Shown in pieces: positions 7,297 through 14,064 of a stretch of 15,891 nucleotides of DNA. The position numbers were made by a program, and so were the translations under genes. The DNA lies in contig CASEPH010000382.1 in the NCBI GenBank assembly GCA_949289625.1, positions 1 to 15,891 of the forward strand, written 5' to 3'. Under the pieces are notes generated by a model, which saw nothing but the letters and a program-made list of their open reading frames with translations, did no database searches and was not told where the DNA came from. Each line of letters begins with the position of its first letter. The first letter of the stretch is position 1. The stretch comes from an uncultured Clostridia bacterium (GTDB lineage: Bacteria; Bacillota_A; Clostridia; Oscillospirales; Oscillospiraceae).

Positions 7297-7300
7297 ACGA

Positions 7301-7388
7301 TGGTGCGCGAGGCGGGACTTGAACCCGCACGTGCGTAATGCACACTAGAACCTGAATCTAGCGAGTCTGCCAATTCCACCACTCGCGC
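7301..7388 (-). tRNA. tRNA-Leu (anticodon CAG)
   Basis: 88 nt including an encoded CCA. The acceptor stem GCGCGAG (7382-7388) pairs with CTCGCGC (7304-7310) and is followed by discriminator A and CCA. The D-arm has the GTGGTGGAATTGGCAGAC form of class II tRNA-Leu. The anticodon stem CTAGA/TCTAG encloses TTCAGGT, giving CAG. A long variable arm (GTGTGCATTACGCACGT) follows, and the T-loop is TTCAAGT. Confidence 0.96.
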
Positions 7389-7407
7389 ATTTGTAAGTTG
7401 CTAGGAT

Positions 7408-7436
7408 ATTTTACTCCAAGAAAACCGGTTTGTCAA
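7408..7436 (-). promoter_or_regulatory. Promoter of tRNA-Leu
   Basis: -35 TTGACA (7431-7436), 17-base spacer, -10 TAAAAT (7408-7413) on the minus strand, 20 bases before the tRNA. It lies in the short gap after the rluA-type gene, which has no terminator of its own there, so read-through into the tRNA is also possible. Confidence 0.85.
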
Positions 7437-7444
7437 GAAATTTT

Positions 7445-8119
7445 TCACAAAACCATAAAATTATTTGGTTGCAGGGGGTCCGGTACCTCCAGATTTCCAA
7501 AAGGCCCCAAAGCTTCCGGAAGGCTGGTAAAATACAGCAGTCCTGTCTCCGGCAGCCGAAACCCCAGCCGCAGAGACCAGAGTCCCAGGGCGCCGCTGCC
7601 GCCGCCATAGCGTCCATCCCCCACCAGAGGCATCCCCCGGGAGGCAAATTGCACCCGGATCTGATGGGTCCGACCCGTCAAAAGATGAACCTGCACCAGG
7701 GTGCAATCTTCTGTCCTCTCAAGGCACCGATATACCAGACGGGCCTCCCGGACCCCCTTCCGCTTCCGGTCCACCACAAAGGTCTTGTTTCGCTTCTGGT
7801 CGTGGTAGAGAAGATCCGTCCAAAGCCCCTGGTTCTGGCTGGGACAACCCCGGACCACCGCCAGATACTCCTTGGTAAACCCGCCCTGCTGAATCTGGCA
7901 GCTCAGCTGGGCCGCCATGGCCTCATTCTTGGCATAGACCATGACCCCGGCGGCCTCCCGGTCCAGCCGATGTACGGGAAATACCGGCGTGTGAAGCTGC
8001 TCCTCCAACAGGGACACCATGCTGGCCTGGCCGGGCTTCCCCGTCTGGCTCAGCACCCCCGCCGGCTTCAAACACACCGCCAGATCCTGGGTCTCATACA
8101 GGATTTTGACTTCATCCAT
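7445..8119 (-). CDS. RluA family RNA pseudouridine synthase
   Basis: 224 aa. It isomerises specific uridines in rRNA or tRNA to pseudouridine. The catalytic motif is HRLDREAAGVMVYAK with Asp53, preceded by CLKPAGVLSQ (16-25), which is the usual KPAG motif. TGRTHQIRVQFA is the third conserved block. It lacks an N-terminal S4 domain, so it is one of the short RluA/RluC-type proteins with no clear target; I give no symbol. ATG 8119 was chosen for the AAGGAGGAAGG site just upstream; the open frame runs further back but would cross the degV terminator and overlap degV. Confidence 0.92.
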   Translation of the reverse strand: MDEVKILYETQDLAVCLKPAGVLSQTGKPGQASMVSLLEEQLHTPVFPVHRLDREAAGVMVYAKNEAMAAQLSCQIQQGGFTKEYLAVVRGCPSQNQGLWTDLLYHDQKRNKTFVVDRKRKGVREARLVYRCLERTEDCTLVQVHLLTGRTHQIRVQFASRGMPLVGDGRYGGGSGALGLWSLRLGFRLPETGLLYFTSLPEALGPFGNLEVPDPLQPNNFMVL

Positions 8120-8136
8120 GGTCCTTCCTCCTTCAC

Positions 8137-8166
8137 AAAAAGCGGAGAGGACTGCATCCTCCCCGC
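8137..8166 (-). terminator. Intrinsic terminator of the degV-type gene
   Basis: On the minus strand GCGGGGAGGA (8157-8166) pairs with TCCTCTCCGC (8142-8151) with one G-U pair and a five-base loop, followed by TTTTT (8137-8141). It ends just before the ribosome site of the downstream rluA-type gene. Confidence 0.85.
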
Positions 8167-8171
8167 CTCGG

Positions 8172-8199
8172 ATTGTACCACAAATATTTCGTTCGTCAA
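8172..8199 (-). promoter_or_regulatory. Promoter of the rluA-type gene
   Basis: On the minus strand, -35 TTGACG (8194-8199), 16-base spacer, -10 TACAAT (8172-8177). The -35 box overlaps the degV stop codon (8196-8198). The predicted RNA start (about 8165) falls at the first base of the degV terminator hairpin. Confidence 0.7.
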
Positions 8200-9080
8200 G
8201 CGGTTCTCTTATCGCCCCAGAAGAACAGGGCCACGGTTCCCGGGCCTGTATGGCTGCCGATGGTGGTGCCCACGCTGTAGATCTCCACCTTGCCATTAAG
8301 TTTCGGGAACCGGGCTTCGATCCGATCCGCCACGGCTCTGGCATCCTCCAGACAGTCGGAATTGGAGATATAGCACTTGCCGCTGTAGTCCCGACCGTTC
8401 TGGGCATGTTCCTCCATCTTCTGGACAATGGCCTCAATGACCTTGGCCTTGGTGCGGATCTTGTACCGGGGAATGAGCCGGCCCAGATTGTCCATATTCA
8501 GCAGCGGGCAGATCTTCAGCACCGTACCAAACCAGCCGCTGGCCTTGGAGATCCGGCCGCCCTTGACATAATAGGTCAGGTCTGTGGAGAAGAACCAGTG
8601 GTGCAGCTCCAGCCGATGTTCCTCTGCCCAGCGGTAGAGCTCGTCGATCTCCATGCCCTGATCCCGGAGATCTGCCAGCTTATCCATGAACAGCCCATAA
8701 CCTGAGGAGGCCCCCAGGGAATCCAGAATCAGAATCTTCCGGTCCGGGAATTGCTTCTCCAGCTCCGCTTTGGCGGCATTGGCGGAATTATATACCCCGG
8801 AAATTCCAGAGGACAGGCAGACATGGAGAATGTCCTGTCCGGCCTCCAGCATGGGCGTAAAATAGGCGATAAACTCCTCCACATTGACCTGGGAGGTTTT
8901 GGTTTCGGCACCGGCCGCCATGGCCGCGTAGAATTTGTCAAAGGGCATGGTCTTGCCCAGGTCATCGGGATACTGAACCCCGTTGAGCTCATAGTGAAAG
9001 CAGATATAATGGATGTCCCGATTTCGGAAATGCTCCTCCGACAGGTCCGCAGTGGAGCAGCAGCTGAGAATATATGCCAT
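8196..9080 (-). CDS. DegV family fatty-acid-binding protein
   Basis: 294 aa, normal for the family. DegV (FakB-type) proteins hold a fatty acid and, in Firmicutes, present it to the kinase FakA for phosphorylation and entry into phospholipid. Visible marks are ILSCCSTADLS (4-14; usually DSTADL, here with Cys before Ser), TSQVNVEEF (62-70), the LSSGISGVYNSA motif (89-100) and YYVKGGRIS. No FakA gene is in the window. ATG 9080 lies six bases after GGAGGG; an ATG two codons earlier is too close to that site. It is the first gene of its transcript and ends at a clear terminator. Confidence 0.93.
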   Translation of the reverse strand: MAYILSCCSTADLSEEHFRNRDIHYICFHYELNGVQYPDDLGKTMPFDKFYAAMAAGAETKTSQVNVEEFIAYFTPMLEAGQDILHVCLSSGISGVYNSANAAKAELEKQFPDRKILILDSLGASSGYGLFMDKLADLRDQGMEIDELYRWAEEHRLELHHWFFSTDLTYYVKGGRISKASGWFGTVLKICPLLNMDNLGRLIPRYKIRTKAKVIEAIVQKMEEHAQNGRDYSGKCYISNSDCLEDARAVADRIEARFPKLNGKVEIYSVGTTIGSHTGPGTVALFFWGDKRTA

Positions 9081-9103
9081 TTTCATCCCTCCAAATGTAT
9101 ATA

Positions 9104-9119
9104 AAGGTGTGAACACCTT
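9104..9119. promoter_or_regulatory. Perfect inverted repeat in the degV leader, possible operator
   Basis: AAGGTGT (9104-9110) and ACACCTT (9113-9119) flank a two-base centre, 24 bases before the degV start codon. With the -10 at 9137-9142, it would lie just downstream of the start of transcription, a usual place for a repressor site. The binding protein is not identifiable. Confidence 0.45.
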
Positions 9120-9130
9120 ATCTTGTCATT

Positions 9131-9164
9131 ATCATTATTATAATGATATTCCACGAAAATGCAA
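9131..9164 (-). promoter_or_regulatory. Probable promoter of the degV-type gene, with overlapping palindrome
   Basis: A perfect -10 TATAAT lies at 9137-9142 on the minus strand. The -35 (TTGCAT, 16-base spacer) is weak. The -10 is embedded in a 17-base palindrome, ATCATTAT at 9131-9138 and ATAATGAT at 9140-9147. The poor -35 suggests weak or regulated use. Confidence 0.45.
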
Positions 9165-9207
9165 TATCTATTTCGTAATTTCCGATTATCTCACCAGAAA
9201 AGTATAT

Positions 9208-9236
9208 TTGACAACCCAGGCCCTGGACACTATACT
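9208..9236 (+). promoter_or_regulatory. SigA promoter for trmO
   Basis: -35 TTGACA (9208-9213), 17-base spacer, -10 TATACT (9231-9236), 46 bases before the start codon. Confidence 0.85.
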
Positions 9237-9282
9237 AAAAGGCACAACATATTCGAGACTTTTACGGAAGGGAGGCATCCCC

Positions 9283-9987
9283 ATGCAGACCGTTCCCCCC
9301 ATGCATATTATTGCCCATATTCGCAGCGATTTTCCCACCAAATTCGGGATTCCCCGTCAGGCGGGACTGGTACCGGAGTTGAAATCCACCGTGGTATTTA
9401 CGCCGGAGTACCGGAATCCCGATGCCCTCCGGGGCATTGAAGGCTATTCCCATCTGTGGCTGATCTGGCTGTTTTCCCAGGCCATCCGGCAGGATTGGTC
9501 CCCCACGGTCCGTCCCCCCAGGCTGGGTGGGAATACCAGAATGGGGGTGTTCGCCACCCGCTCCCCCTTCCGGCCCAATCCCATTGGTCTGAGCTGCGTG
9601 GAGCTGCTGGCGGTCCGGGAAACAGCGGAACATGGGCTGGTGCTGGAGGTGGCAGGGGCCGATCTCATGGACGGTACCCCCATTCTGGACATCAAGCCCT
9701 ATGCCCCCTATGCCGACTGCCATCCGGAGGCCCGTGGAGGCTTTACGGACACCGCAGGGGATTTTCTGCTCCAGGTGGAATTCCCTGCCCATCTGCTGGA
9801 GAAGGTTCCTGTGGACCGGCGACAGGCCCTGCTGGGGGTGCTGTCCCACGATCCCCGACCCTCCTACCAGCGGGACCCGGACCGGATTTACGGCATGGGC
9901 TTTGCCGGTTATGACGTCCGGTTCCAGGTCCGGGAGGATACCCTTACGGTGGTGGATGTGGTATCTTTGCCCCCGGCAACGCCATAG
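9283..9987 (+). CDS. trmO: tRNA (N6-threonylcarbamoyladenosine(37)-N6)-methyltransferase TrmO / TsaA family
   Basis: 234 aa. The TsaA/TrmO beta-barrel enzyme uses S-adenosylmethionine to methylate t6A at position 37 of certain tRNAs. The diagnostic block is ATRSPFRPNPIGLS (91-104), preceded by the N-terminal IAHIRSDFPTKFGIPRQAGL (10-29) and GIEGYSHLWLIW (51-62). The C-terminal DPRPSYQRD and YGMGFAGYDVRF segments match longer family members. ATG 9283 follows GGAAGGGAGG at a suitable distance; ATG 9301 (before HIIAHI) is a less likely alternative. It stands alone on its transcript, though a pseudouridine synthase and a tRNA gene lie nearby. Confidence 0.9.
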   Translation: MQTVPPMHIIAHIRSDFPTKFGIPRQAGLVPELKSTVVFTPEYRNPDALRGIEGYSHLWLIWLFSQAIRQDWSPTVRPPRLGGNTRMGVFATRSPFRPNPIGLSCVELLAVRETAEHGLVLEVAGADLMDGTPILDIKPYAPYADCHPEARGGFTDTAGDFLLQVEFPAHLLEKVPVDRRQALLGVLSHDPRPSYQRDPDRIYGMGFAGYDVRFQVREDTLTVVDVVSLPPATP

Positions 9988-10014
9988 CGACTTAGAAGAC
10001 TGCACCATAAACTT

Positions 10015-10050
10015 TTGGCAGGAGACCGGAATCATCCGATCTCCTGCCAA
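10015..10050. terminator. Hairpin between convergent genes, probable weak terminator
   Basis: TTGGCAGGAGA (10015-10025) pairs with 10040-10050, and the stem continues with CGG/CCG inside (10027-10029, 10036-10038). Neither strand has a good T-run, so termination may be weak or assisted. It is placed between the ends of trmO and the permease gene. Confidence 0.5.
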
Positions 10051-10065
10051 TATTGTATCCTGTTA

Positions 10066-11337
10066 TCATTTTCCCCAAACGAACCAGCAGAACAGATACC
10101 CCACAATCACCGCGCAGAGGGTGAAGGGAATGCCGATCCGGAAGAAATCTCTGGACCGGACCTCGTAGCCTGCCTTCCGCAGGATCCCGATGCCGGCGAT
10201 GTTGGCCGAGGCGCCGATGGGGGTCAGATTCCCACCCAGAGTAGCGCCGGACAGCAGGCCAAAGAAGAGCAGATAGGGAGAGCAGTCCATGGATGCGGCA
10301 ATTTTGGCCACCACCGGCAGCAGAGTTGCCACATAGGGGATGTTGTCCACAAAAGCAGAAAACAGCACCGAGCCCCAAACGATGACAGTATAGATGAGGA
10401 ACAGGTTGTCCCCGCCTAAGTCCACAAAGATCTGGCTGATGTCGTCGATGATCCCCACCTCGGTGATACCGGCAATTACCACAAACAGTCCCGCCAACAG
10501 GATCAGGGTCTGATAATCGATCTCCCGCAGCGCCTGCTTGGGCACCGTCATATCCCGATCCCTGCAGCATGTATAGATGAGGCCCACCGCAAACACGGAA
10601 AGACAGATGATGCCGTTGGTCATATCCGGTCTGCCGCTCCAGAAGGAGGCCAAAATCAGCAGGACCACGTTGCCCAGCAGCAGTACCGTAGGCACATAGT
10701 CCGAAACCATGGTATGGCCGGAGACGGAAAAGTGCTGCCGCTGCTTCCGGAACAGGAACATAATCACCGGCACCGTAGCCAGAGCGCCCAATTCCACCGC
10801 AAAGAAAATGCTGGGCTTTCCCTCCATAAAAAAGAAATCCAGAAAATCCATGGCTGCATAGCCGCCCAGCATAATGGAGGTGGTATCTCCCACCAGGGTG
10901 GCGGCACCCTGCAGGTTGGAGGACACGGCAATGGAAATCAGCATCCCCACCGGGGAGATGTTCAGTTTTTGAGCGATGGCCAGTCCCACCGGCGCAATCA
11001 TCAGTACCGTGGCCACGTTGTCCACAAAGGCGGACACCACACCGGCAAACAGGGACATGATGACCACCACCCACATGACGTTGGGGGAATGCTGCAGCAG
11101 CACTTCAGCCATACGGTTGGGCATCCGGGACTCGATGAACAGGGATACGGTGCCCATGGTCCCTGCCAGCATCAAAAGCACGTTGAAGTCGATGGCCTCG
11201 GTGATCTCCGTCACCGGTACCACCCCGGTCACCAGAAAGATTCCAGCACTGACGGCAGCCACCCAGGGCCGGTATTTCGGCAGCAGAATCATCAAAACAT
11301 AGGTGACCACAAACAGGACAAGCACATAGATTTTCAT
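10066..11337 (-). CDS. SLC13/ArsB-NhaD superfamily permease
   Basis: 423 aa, almost all hydrophobic, with about 11-12 membrane helices. The two halves are related: SAFVDNVATVLMIAP in the first and SAFVDNIPYVATLLP in the second. Each half then has a broken-helix motif, NLQGAATLVGDTTS and GGNLTPIGASAN. This is the pattern of the ion transporter superfamily (DASS, CitM, ArsB, NhaD). The substrate, whether a dicarboxylate, another anion or Na+/H+ exchange, cannot be fixed from sequence. ATG 11337 lies nine bases after GGAGAAGGG; ATG 11346 abuts that site and is less likely. The gene has its own promoter and a 75-base leader with a terminator-like hairpin. Confidence 0.87.
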   Translation of the reverse strand: MKIYVLVLFVVTYVLMILLPKYRPWVAAVSAGIFLVTGVVPVTEITEAIDFNVLLMLAGTMGTVSLFIESRMPNRMAEVLLQHSPNVMWVVVIMSLFAGVVSAFVDNVATVLMIAPVGLAIAQKLNISPVGMLISIAVSSNLQGAATLVGDTTSIMLGGYAAMDFLDFFFMEGKPSIFFAVELGALATVPVIMFLFRKQRQHFSVSGHTMVSDYVPTVLLLGNVVLLILASFWSGRPDMTNGIICLSVFAVGLIYTCCRDRDMTVPKQALREIDYQTLILLAGLFVVIAGITEVGIIDDISQIFVDLGGDNLFLIYTVIVWGSVLFSAFVDNIPYVATLLPVVAKIAASMDCSPYLLFFGLLSGATLGGNLTPIGASANIAGIGILRKAGYEVRSRDFFRIGIPFTLCAVIVGYLFCWFVWGK

Positions 11338-11361
11338 GAAACACATCCCTTCTCCCCTGAG

Positions 11362-11380
11362 AAAAAATGCCCCTGGGGCA
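11362..11380 (-). terminator. Short terminator-like hairpin in the permease leader
   Basis: On the minus strand TGCCCC-A-GGGGCA (11368-11380) forms a compact 5-bp stem and is followed at once by TTTTTT (11362-11367). It lies between the promoter and the start codon, where it could act as an attenuator. An upstream GGGG segment (on the minus strand from the CAGGGGAGG stretch) could pair with the CCCC instead. Confidence 0.45.
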
Positions 11381-11418
11381 CAAAATCCTCCCCTGCAGGC
11401 AGGAAAGGCTTCCCAGGT

Positions 11419-11447
11419 AGTATAAAGCACACACGAGGGCTTGTCAA
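11419..11447 (-). promoter_or_regulatory. Strong SigA promoter for the permease gene
   Basis: -35 TTGACA (11442-11447), 17-base spacer, -10 TATACT (11419-11424) on the minus strand. The predicted leader is about 75 bases. Confidence 0.85.
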
Positions 11448-11493
11448 CGTGAAACTTGTAGCGTTCACAAAAAACTTTTGCCAGGGTTTCCCC

Positions 11494-11522
11494 TTCCCAT
11501 TTATACGGAAATCTGCTATAAT
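11494..11522 (+). promoter_or_regulatory. Promoter for the GT-C glycosyltransferase gene
   Basis: -10 TATAAT (11517-11522) with an extended TG before it, 17-base spacer, weak -35 TTCCCA (11494-11499). A second candidate overlaps upstream (TTGCCA at 11478-11483 with TATACG at 11502-11507, 18-base spacer). Confidence 0.65.
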
Positions 11523-11548
11523 GGCAGCAGCTTCCGGAGGTGACGCCC

Positions 11549-12889
11549 TTGTTCTCAAAATCCGACCGTTTGTGCAACGGACTCCTGCTGCTGGGGGCCA
11601 TTGCCGCCGTTCTTGTGGCCACCCTGATGTCGGCCGCTTCCCTGGATGGCGACGGTGCCCTGTTCTGCAGTGTCCTTGTGATCCTGTTCTGGCTGGGAGC
11701 CGCGGCGCTGATGATCCGGTTCCCCATCTTCCGGCATCTGGAGCATACGGTCTGTGCCCTCATTGGGCTGTATCTTTGTCTTTGTCTCAGGCTCTGCCTG
11801 TTTGACTATATCTCCCCCGATTATGTGAGTTTTCTGTCCCAGTGGACGGAAACCATGCGGGGCATGTCCATCTCCCAGGCCCTGTCCACCCCCATCGGGG
11901 ACTATAATATGCCCTACCTCTATCTGCTATTGCTGATCTCCAGGCTGCCGGTTTATGACCTCTACTGCATCAAGCTGGTTTCTGTGTTGGCAGACGTTTT
12001 TCTGGCCATGGTCATGGCCAGATTGGCAGGTCTGGTGACCCGCCGCCCCGGATTGGTACTGGGCGCCTTTTTTGCCGCCCTGCTGGCGCCCACCATGCTG
12101 CTCAACAGCGCCTACTGGGGGCAATGCGACGGCATCTATGCCGCTTTCTCCCTGTGGGGCCTGTATTTTGGTCTGAAAAAGAGGCCGGTGCTCTCCATGA
12201 CCATGCTGGCTTTCGCCTTTGCCTTTAAACTCCAGGCTGTCTTTCTGCTGCCTATGGTGGCCTTCCTGCTGGTGCGGGACCACATCAAGCTGCGGCATTT
12301 GCCGGTGTTTCCCGGGGTATTCCTGGGTTTGATGCTGCCGGCACTGCTGGCAGGCAGAAGTCTTTCCGACACCTTCGGCATTTATCTGGACCAGACCGAC
12401 GCCTATCCCTATCTGAGTTTGAACGCGCCCTCTCTCTGGTCCCTGATTCCCAATGAGTATTTCGGCAATCTGGATCCGGCCCCGGTACTTTTTGCGGGCA
12501 TCGTGACGCTGCTGCTGCTTTTTGTTTTCCTGCGCCGGTACAAGCAACTCACCACAAAGGACCTCATCTCCCTGAGCCTACTCTTCACCCTGGCCATTCC
12601 ATGGCTGCTGCCCAGGATGCATGAACGGTACTTTTATTTGGCGGAACTGCTGTCCATTTTGTATGTGGTGCAATATCCCCGCAGACTTCCCGTGGCGGTG
12701 ATTGTGCTGGGCGGCGGATTCCTGGCCTACTGCTCCTATCTGTTCGGGGGCATGCGAATTCTCTCCAACGAGTTGGTTGCCGCCATCTATGGCCTGACGC
12801 TCCTCTATCTGATCCCGACACTGCTCCGGTCCATCGATGGCCGCAGCAGGATGCATTCACCCATCAAAGGAGGCACAAGCTATGAGTAA
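11549..12889 (+). CDS. GT-C type membrane glycosyltransferase, Gpi18-like mannosyltransferase family
   Basis: 446 aa from TTG 11549, chosen because GGAGG (11536-11540) lies eight bases before it; a GTG at 11540 overlaps that site. It has about 10-12 membrane helices. The first large outer loop carries acidic residues (DYISPDYVSFLSQW, 86-99), as in GT-C enzymes that use polyprenyl-phosphate sugars. NSAYWGQCDGIYAAF (186-200) and PRMHERYFY (355-363) are the signature blocks of bacterial Gpi18-like proteins. It probably adds a sugar to an extracytoplasmic acceptor; sugar and acceptor are unknown. It overlaps the next gene by eight bases. Confidence 0.85.
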   Translation: MFSKSDRLCNGLLLLGAIAAVLVATLMSAASLDGDGALFCSVLVILFWLGAAALMIRFPIFRHLEHTVCALIGLYLCLCLRLCLFDYISPDYVSFLSQWTETMRGMSISQALSTPIGDYNMPYLYLLLLISRLPVYDLYCIKLVSVLADVFLAMVMARLAGLVTRRPGLVLGAFFAALLAPTMLLNSAYWGQCDGIYAAFSLWGLYFGLKKRPVLSMTMLAFAFAFKLQAVFLLPMVAFLLVRDHIKLRHLPVFPGVFLGLMLPALLAGRSLSDTFGIYLDQTDAYPYLSLNAPSLWSLIPNEYFGNLDPAPVLFAGIVTLLLLFVFLRRYKQLTTKDLISLSLLFTLAIPWLLPRMHERYFYLAELLSILYVVQYPRRLPVAVIVLGGGFLAYCSYLFGGMRILSNELVAAIYGLTLLYLIPTLLRSIDGRSRMHSPIKGGTSYE

Positions 12890-13292
12890 TCTCGAATACC
12901 TGTGGAAGGACCGGCTTCGCCATTTCGGTCTGCCCCTGTCCTTCACCCGTTATGCCCTGAGTCAGGATCGTCTGTTTCTGGAAACAGGGCTGCTGAATAC
13001 CCGCTGTGAGGAGATTCTGCTGTATCGGGTCCGGGACATCTCCCTAAAAATCTCCCTGGGCCAGCGGATTTTCGGCGTCGGTACCGTGACCGTACAGTCC
13101 TCCGATCAAAGTCTGCCTGTCCTGGAGATCAAGAATATCAAGTCTCCCCGCGAAATCAAGGAGCTGATTCATCAGACCGTGGAGGAGATGAAACTCTCCC
13201 GGCGGATGCGTGTGGGCGAGATTTTGGGCGATTCCCCAGAGGATTCCCAAGACCAGTGGGACTATGATGAGAATTACGGCGATAATTTCTGA
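12882..13292 (+). CDS. Small PH-domain (bPH_2/DUF304-like) protein
   Basis: 136 aa. Residues 1-105 resemble a bacterial PH domain: the pattern LFLETGLLNTRCEEILLYRV then RDISLKISLGQRIFG-VGTVTV is typical of DUF304/YdbS-type proteins. Unlike most of those it has no membrane helices. The C-terminal 20 residues are strongly acidic (EDSQDQWDYDENYGDNF). ATG 12882 is eight bases after AAAGGAGG, which lies inside the glycosyltransferase gene, and the reading frames overlap (12882-12889). The two are therefore made from one message and probably coupled in translation. It may be an accessory to the membrane enzyme (inference). Function unknown. Confidence 0.8.
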   Translation: MSNLEYLWKDRLRHFGLPLSFTRYALSQDRLFLETGLLNTRCEEILLYRVRDISLKISLGQRIFGVGTVTVQSSDQSLPVLEIKNIKSPREIKELIHQTVEEMKLSRRMRVGEILGDSPEDSQDQWDYDENYGDNF

Positions 13293-13310
13293 GAATCCTC
13301 GAATTTTCCC

Positions 13311-13340
13311 TTGACAGCTTGGCAGTTTTGATGGTATAAT
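13311..13340 (+). promoter_or_regulatory. Consensus SigA promoter of the rplU operon
   Basis: Perfect -35 TTGACA (13311-13316) and perfect -10 TATAAT (13335-13340) with an 18-base spacer. Confidence 0.92.
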
Positions 13341-13346
13341 CGGTAA

Positions 13347-13424
13347 GCCGCATCAAAGAGGCTTCTAAAGCTGCGCCCATTTTTAGGCGCCGCCTCCCGA
13401 GCGAGACTAATATAAAGGCAGGTG
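13347..13424 (+). promoter_or_regulatory. Structured 5' leader of rplU, probable L21 leader element
   Basis: The leader of about 85 bases has a nested fold. The outer stem is GAGGC (13358-13362) with GCCTC (13392-13396), and the inner stem is GCGCC (13373-13377) with GGCGC (13386-13390) closing an A/T-rich loop. Firmicutes often carry an autoregulatory L21 leader RNA in front of rplU; the match to that family is by position and general shape, not by alignment. Confidence 0.6.
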
Positions 13425-13432
13425 CAATGCAC

Positions 13433-13744
13433 ATGCAGGCAATCATCAAAACTTGTGGCAAGCAGTATACCGTTTCGGAAGGTCAGCTTGTCTACATGGA
13501 AAAGCTGAACGCTGAGGCCGGCGAAACCGTAGTATTCGACCAGGTTCTGGCCATCGTGGACGGCGAGAACAGCAAGTTCGGTACCCCCGCTATTGAAGGC
13601 GCCAAGGTGGAAGCCAAGGTGGTTCGGAACGGCAAGGGCAAGAAGATCATGGTCTTCAAGTACCGTCCCAAGAAGGGCTCCGCTTCCCGGAAGGGTCATC
13701 GTCAGCCCTACACCGCTGTCCAGATCGAGAAGATCTCCGTCTAA
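13433..13744 (+). CDS. rplU: 50S ribosomal protein L21
   Basis: 103 aa, normal length. It binds 23S rRNA in the large subunit. The start [18 protein letters not shown] matches the usual IIKTGGKQY block, with Cys in place of the second Gly of KTGGKQY. The C-terminal [22 protein letters not shown] is highly typical. ATG 13433 fits the GGCAGGTG site at a normal distance of eight bases; ATG 13427, two codons earlier, is too close to it. The stop TAA overlaps the prp start by one base. Confidence 0.96.
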   Translation: MQAIIKTCGKQYTVSEGQLVYMEKLNAEAGETVVFDQVLAIVDGENSKFGTPAIEGAKVEAKVVRNGKGKKIMVFKYRPKKGSASRKGHRQPYTAVQIEKISV

Positions 13745-14061
13745 TGACAACCGTCCGGTTTTATCGTACCCAGGGCAGGGTCACGGGATTCTCCTGCCAG
13801 GGACACAGCGGCTGCGCGGAAGCAGGCCGGGACATCGTATGTGCCGCCGTCACCTCCGCCGTCCGCCTGGCGGAATGCACCATCAATGATGTGCTGCACG
13901 CCGGAGCAGAAGTCCGTATCGACGAAAAAACCGCTGCAATCACACTGTGGCTTCCTGCCGCCGGAGTTCCCGGCGCGGAACCGATTCTTGAGGGCCTTGC
14001 CCTGTATCTGTGTGAGTTATCCAAAGAATATCCCGACTATTTAACGGTTTTGGAGGTGTAA
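13744..14061 (+). CDS. prp: Ribosomal-processing cysteine protease Prp
   Basis: 105 aa. Prp removes the N-terminal extension of L27 in Firmicutes, a step essential in Staphylococcus aureus. The active-site block is GHSGCAEAGRDIVCAAVTSAV (20-40), with catalytic His21 and Cys33. The start ATG at 13744 overlaps the rplU stop (TAATG), so it is translationally coupled, and the gene lies between L21 and L27 as in other Firmicutes. Its substrate site is present in the next gene. Confidence 0.95.
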   Translation: MTTVRFYRTQGRVTGFSCQGHSGCAEAGRDIVCAAVTSAVRLAECTINDVLHAGAEVRIDEKTAAITLWLPAAGVPGAEPILEGLALYLCELSKEYPDYLTVLEV

Positions 14062-14064
14062 ATC

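Larger units (their letters stand above)
6991..7300. other. AT-rich intergenic region with promoter and terminators
   Basis: 310 bases without a gene. From left to right it holds the leader and promoter of the small membrane gene (to 7065), a weaker minus-strand promoter candidate (-35 TTGACA at 7129-7134, -10 CACAAT at 7105-7110, 18-base spacer), a terminator hairpin (7154-7179) and the tRNA-Leu terminator (7261-7296). I see no coding potential on either strand. Confidence 0.6.

Noticed and set aside
7301..7388. tRNA-Leu as an integration site for a mobile element.
   Set aside because: No second copy of the tRNA 3' end, no integrase and no phage genes are in the window.
8120..8437. Upstream extension of the rluA-type frame to 8437.
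   Set aside because: It would overlap degV by 240 bases and cross a terminator; the ribosome site fixes the start at 8119.
9013..9282. Upstream extension of the trmO frame to 9013.
   Set aside because: It overlaps the degV start and passes through the trmO promoter; GGAAGGGAGG fixes ATG 9283.
11338..11763. Upstream extension of the permease frame to 11763.
   Set aside because: It crosses the mapped-looking promoter and the divergent gene; the added protein is basic and non-hydrophobic, unlike the permease.
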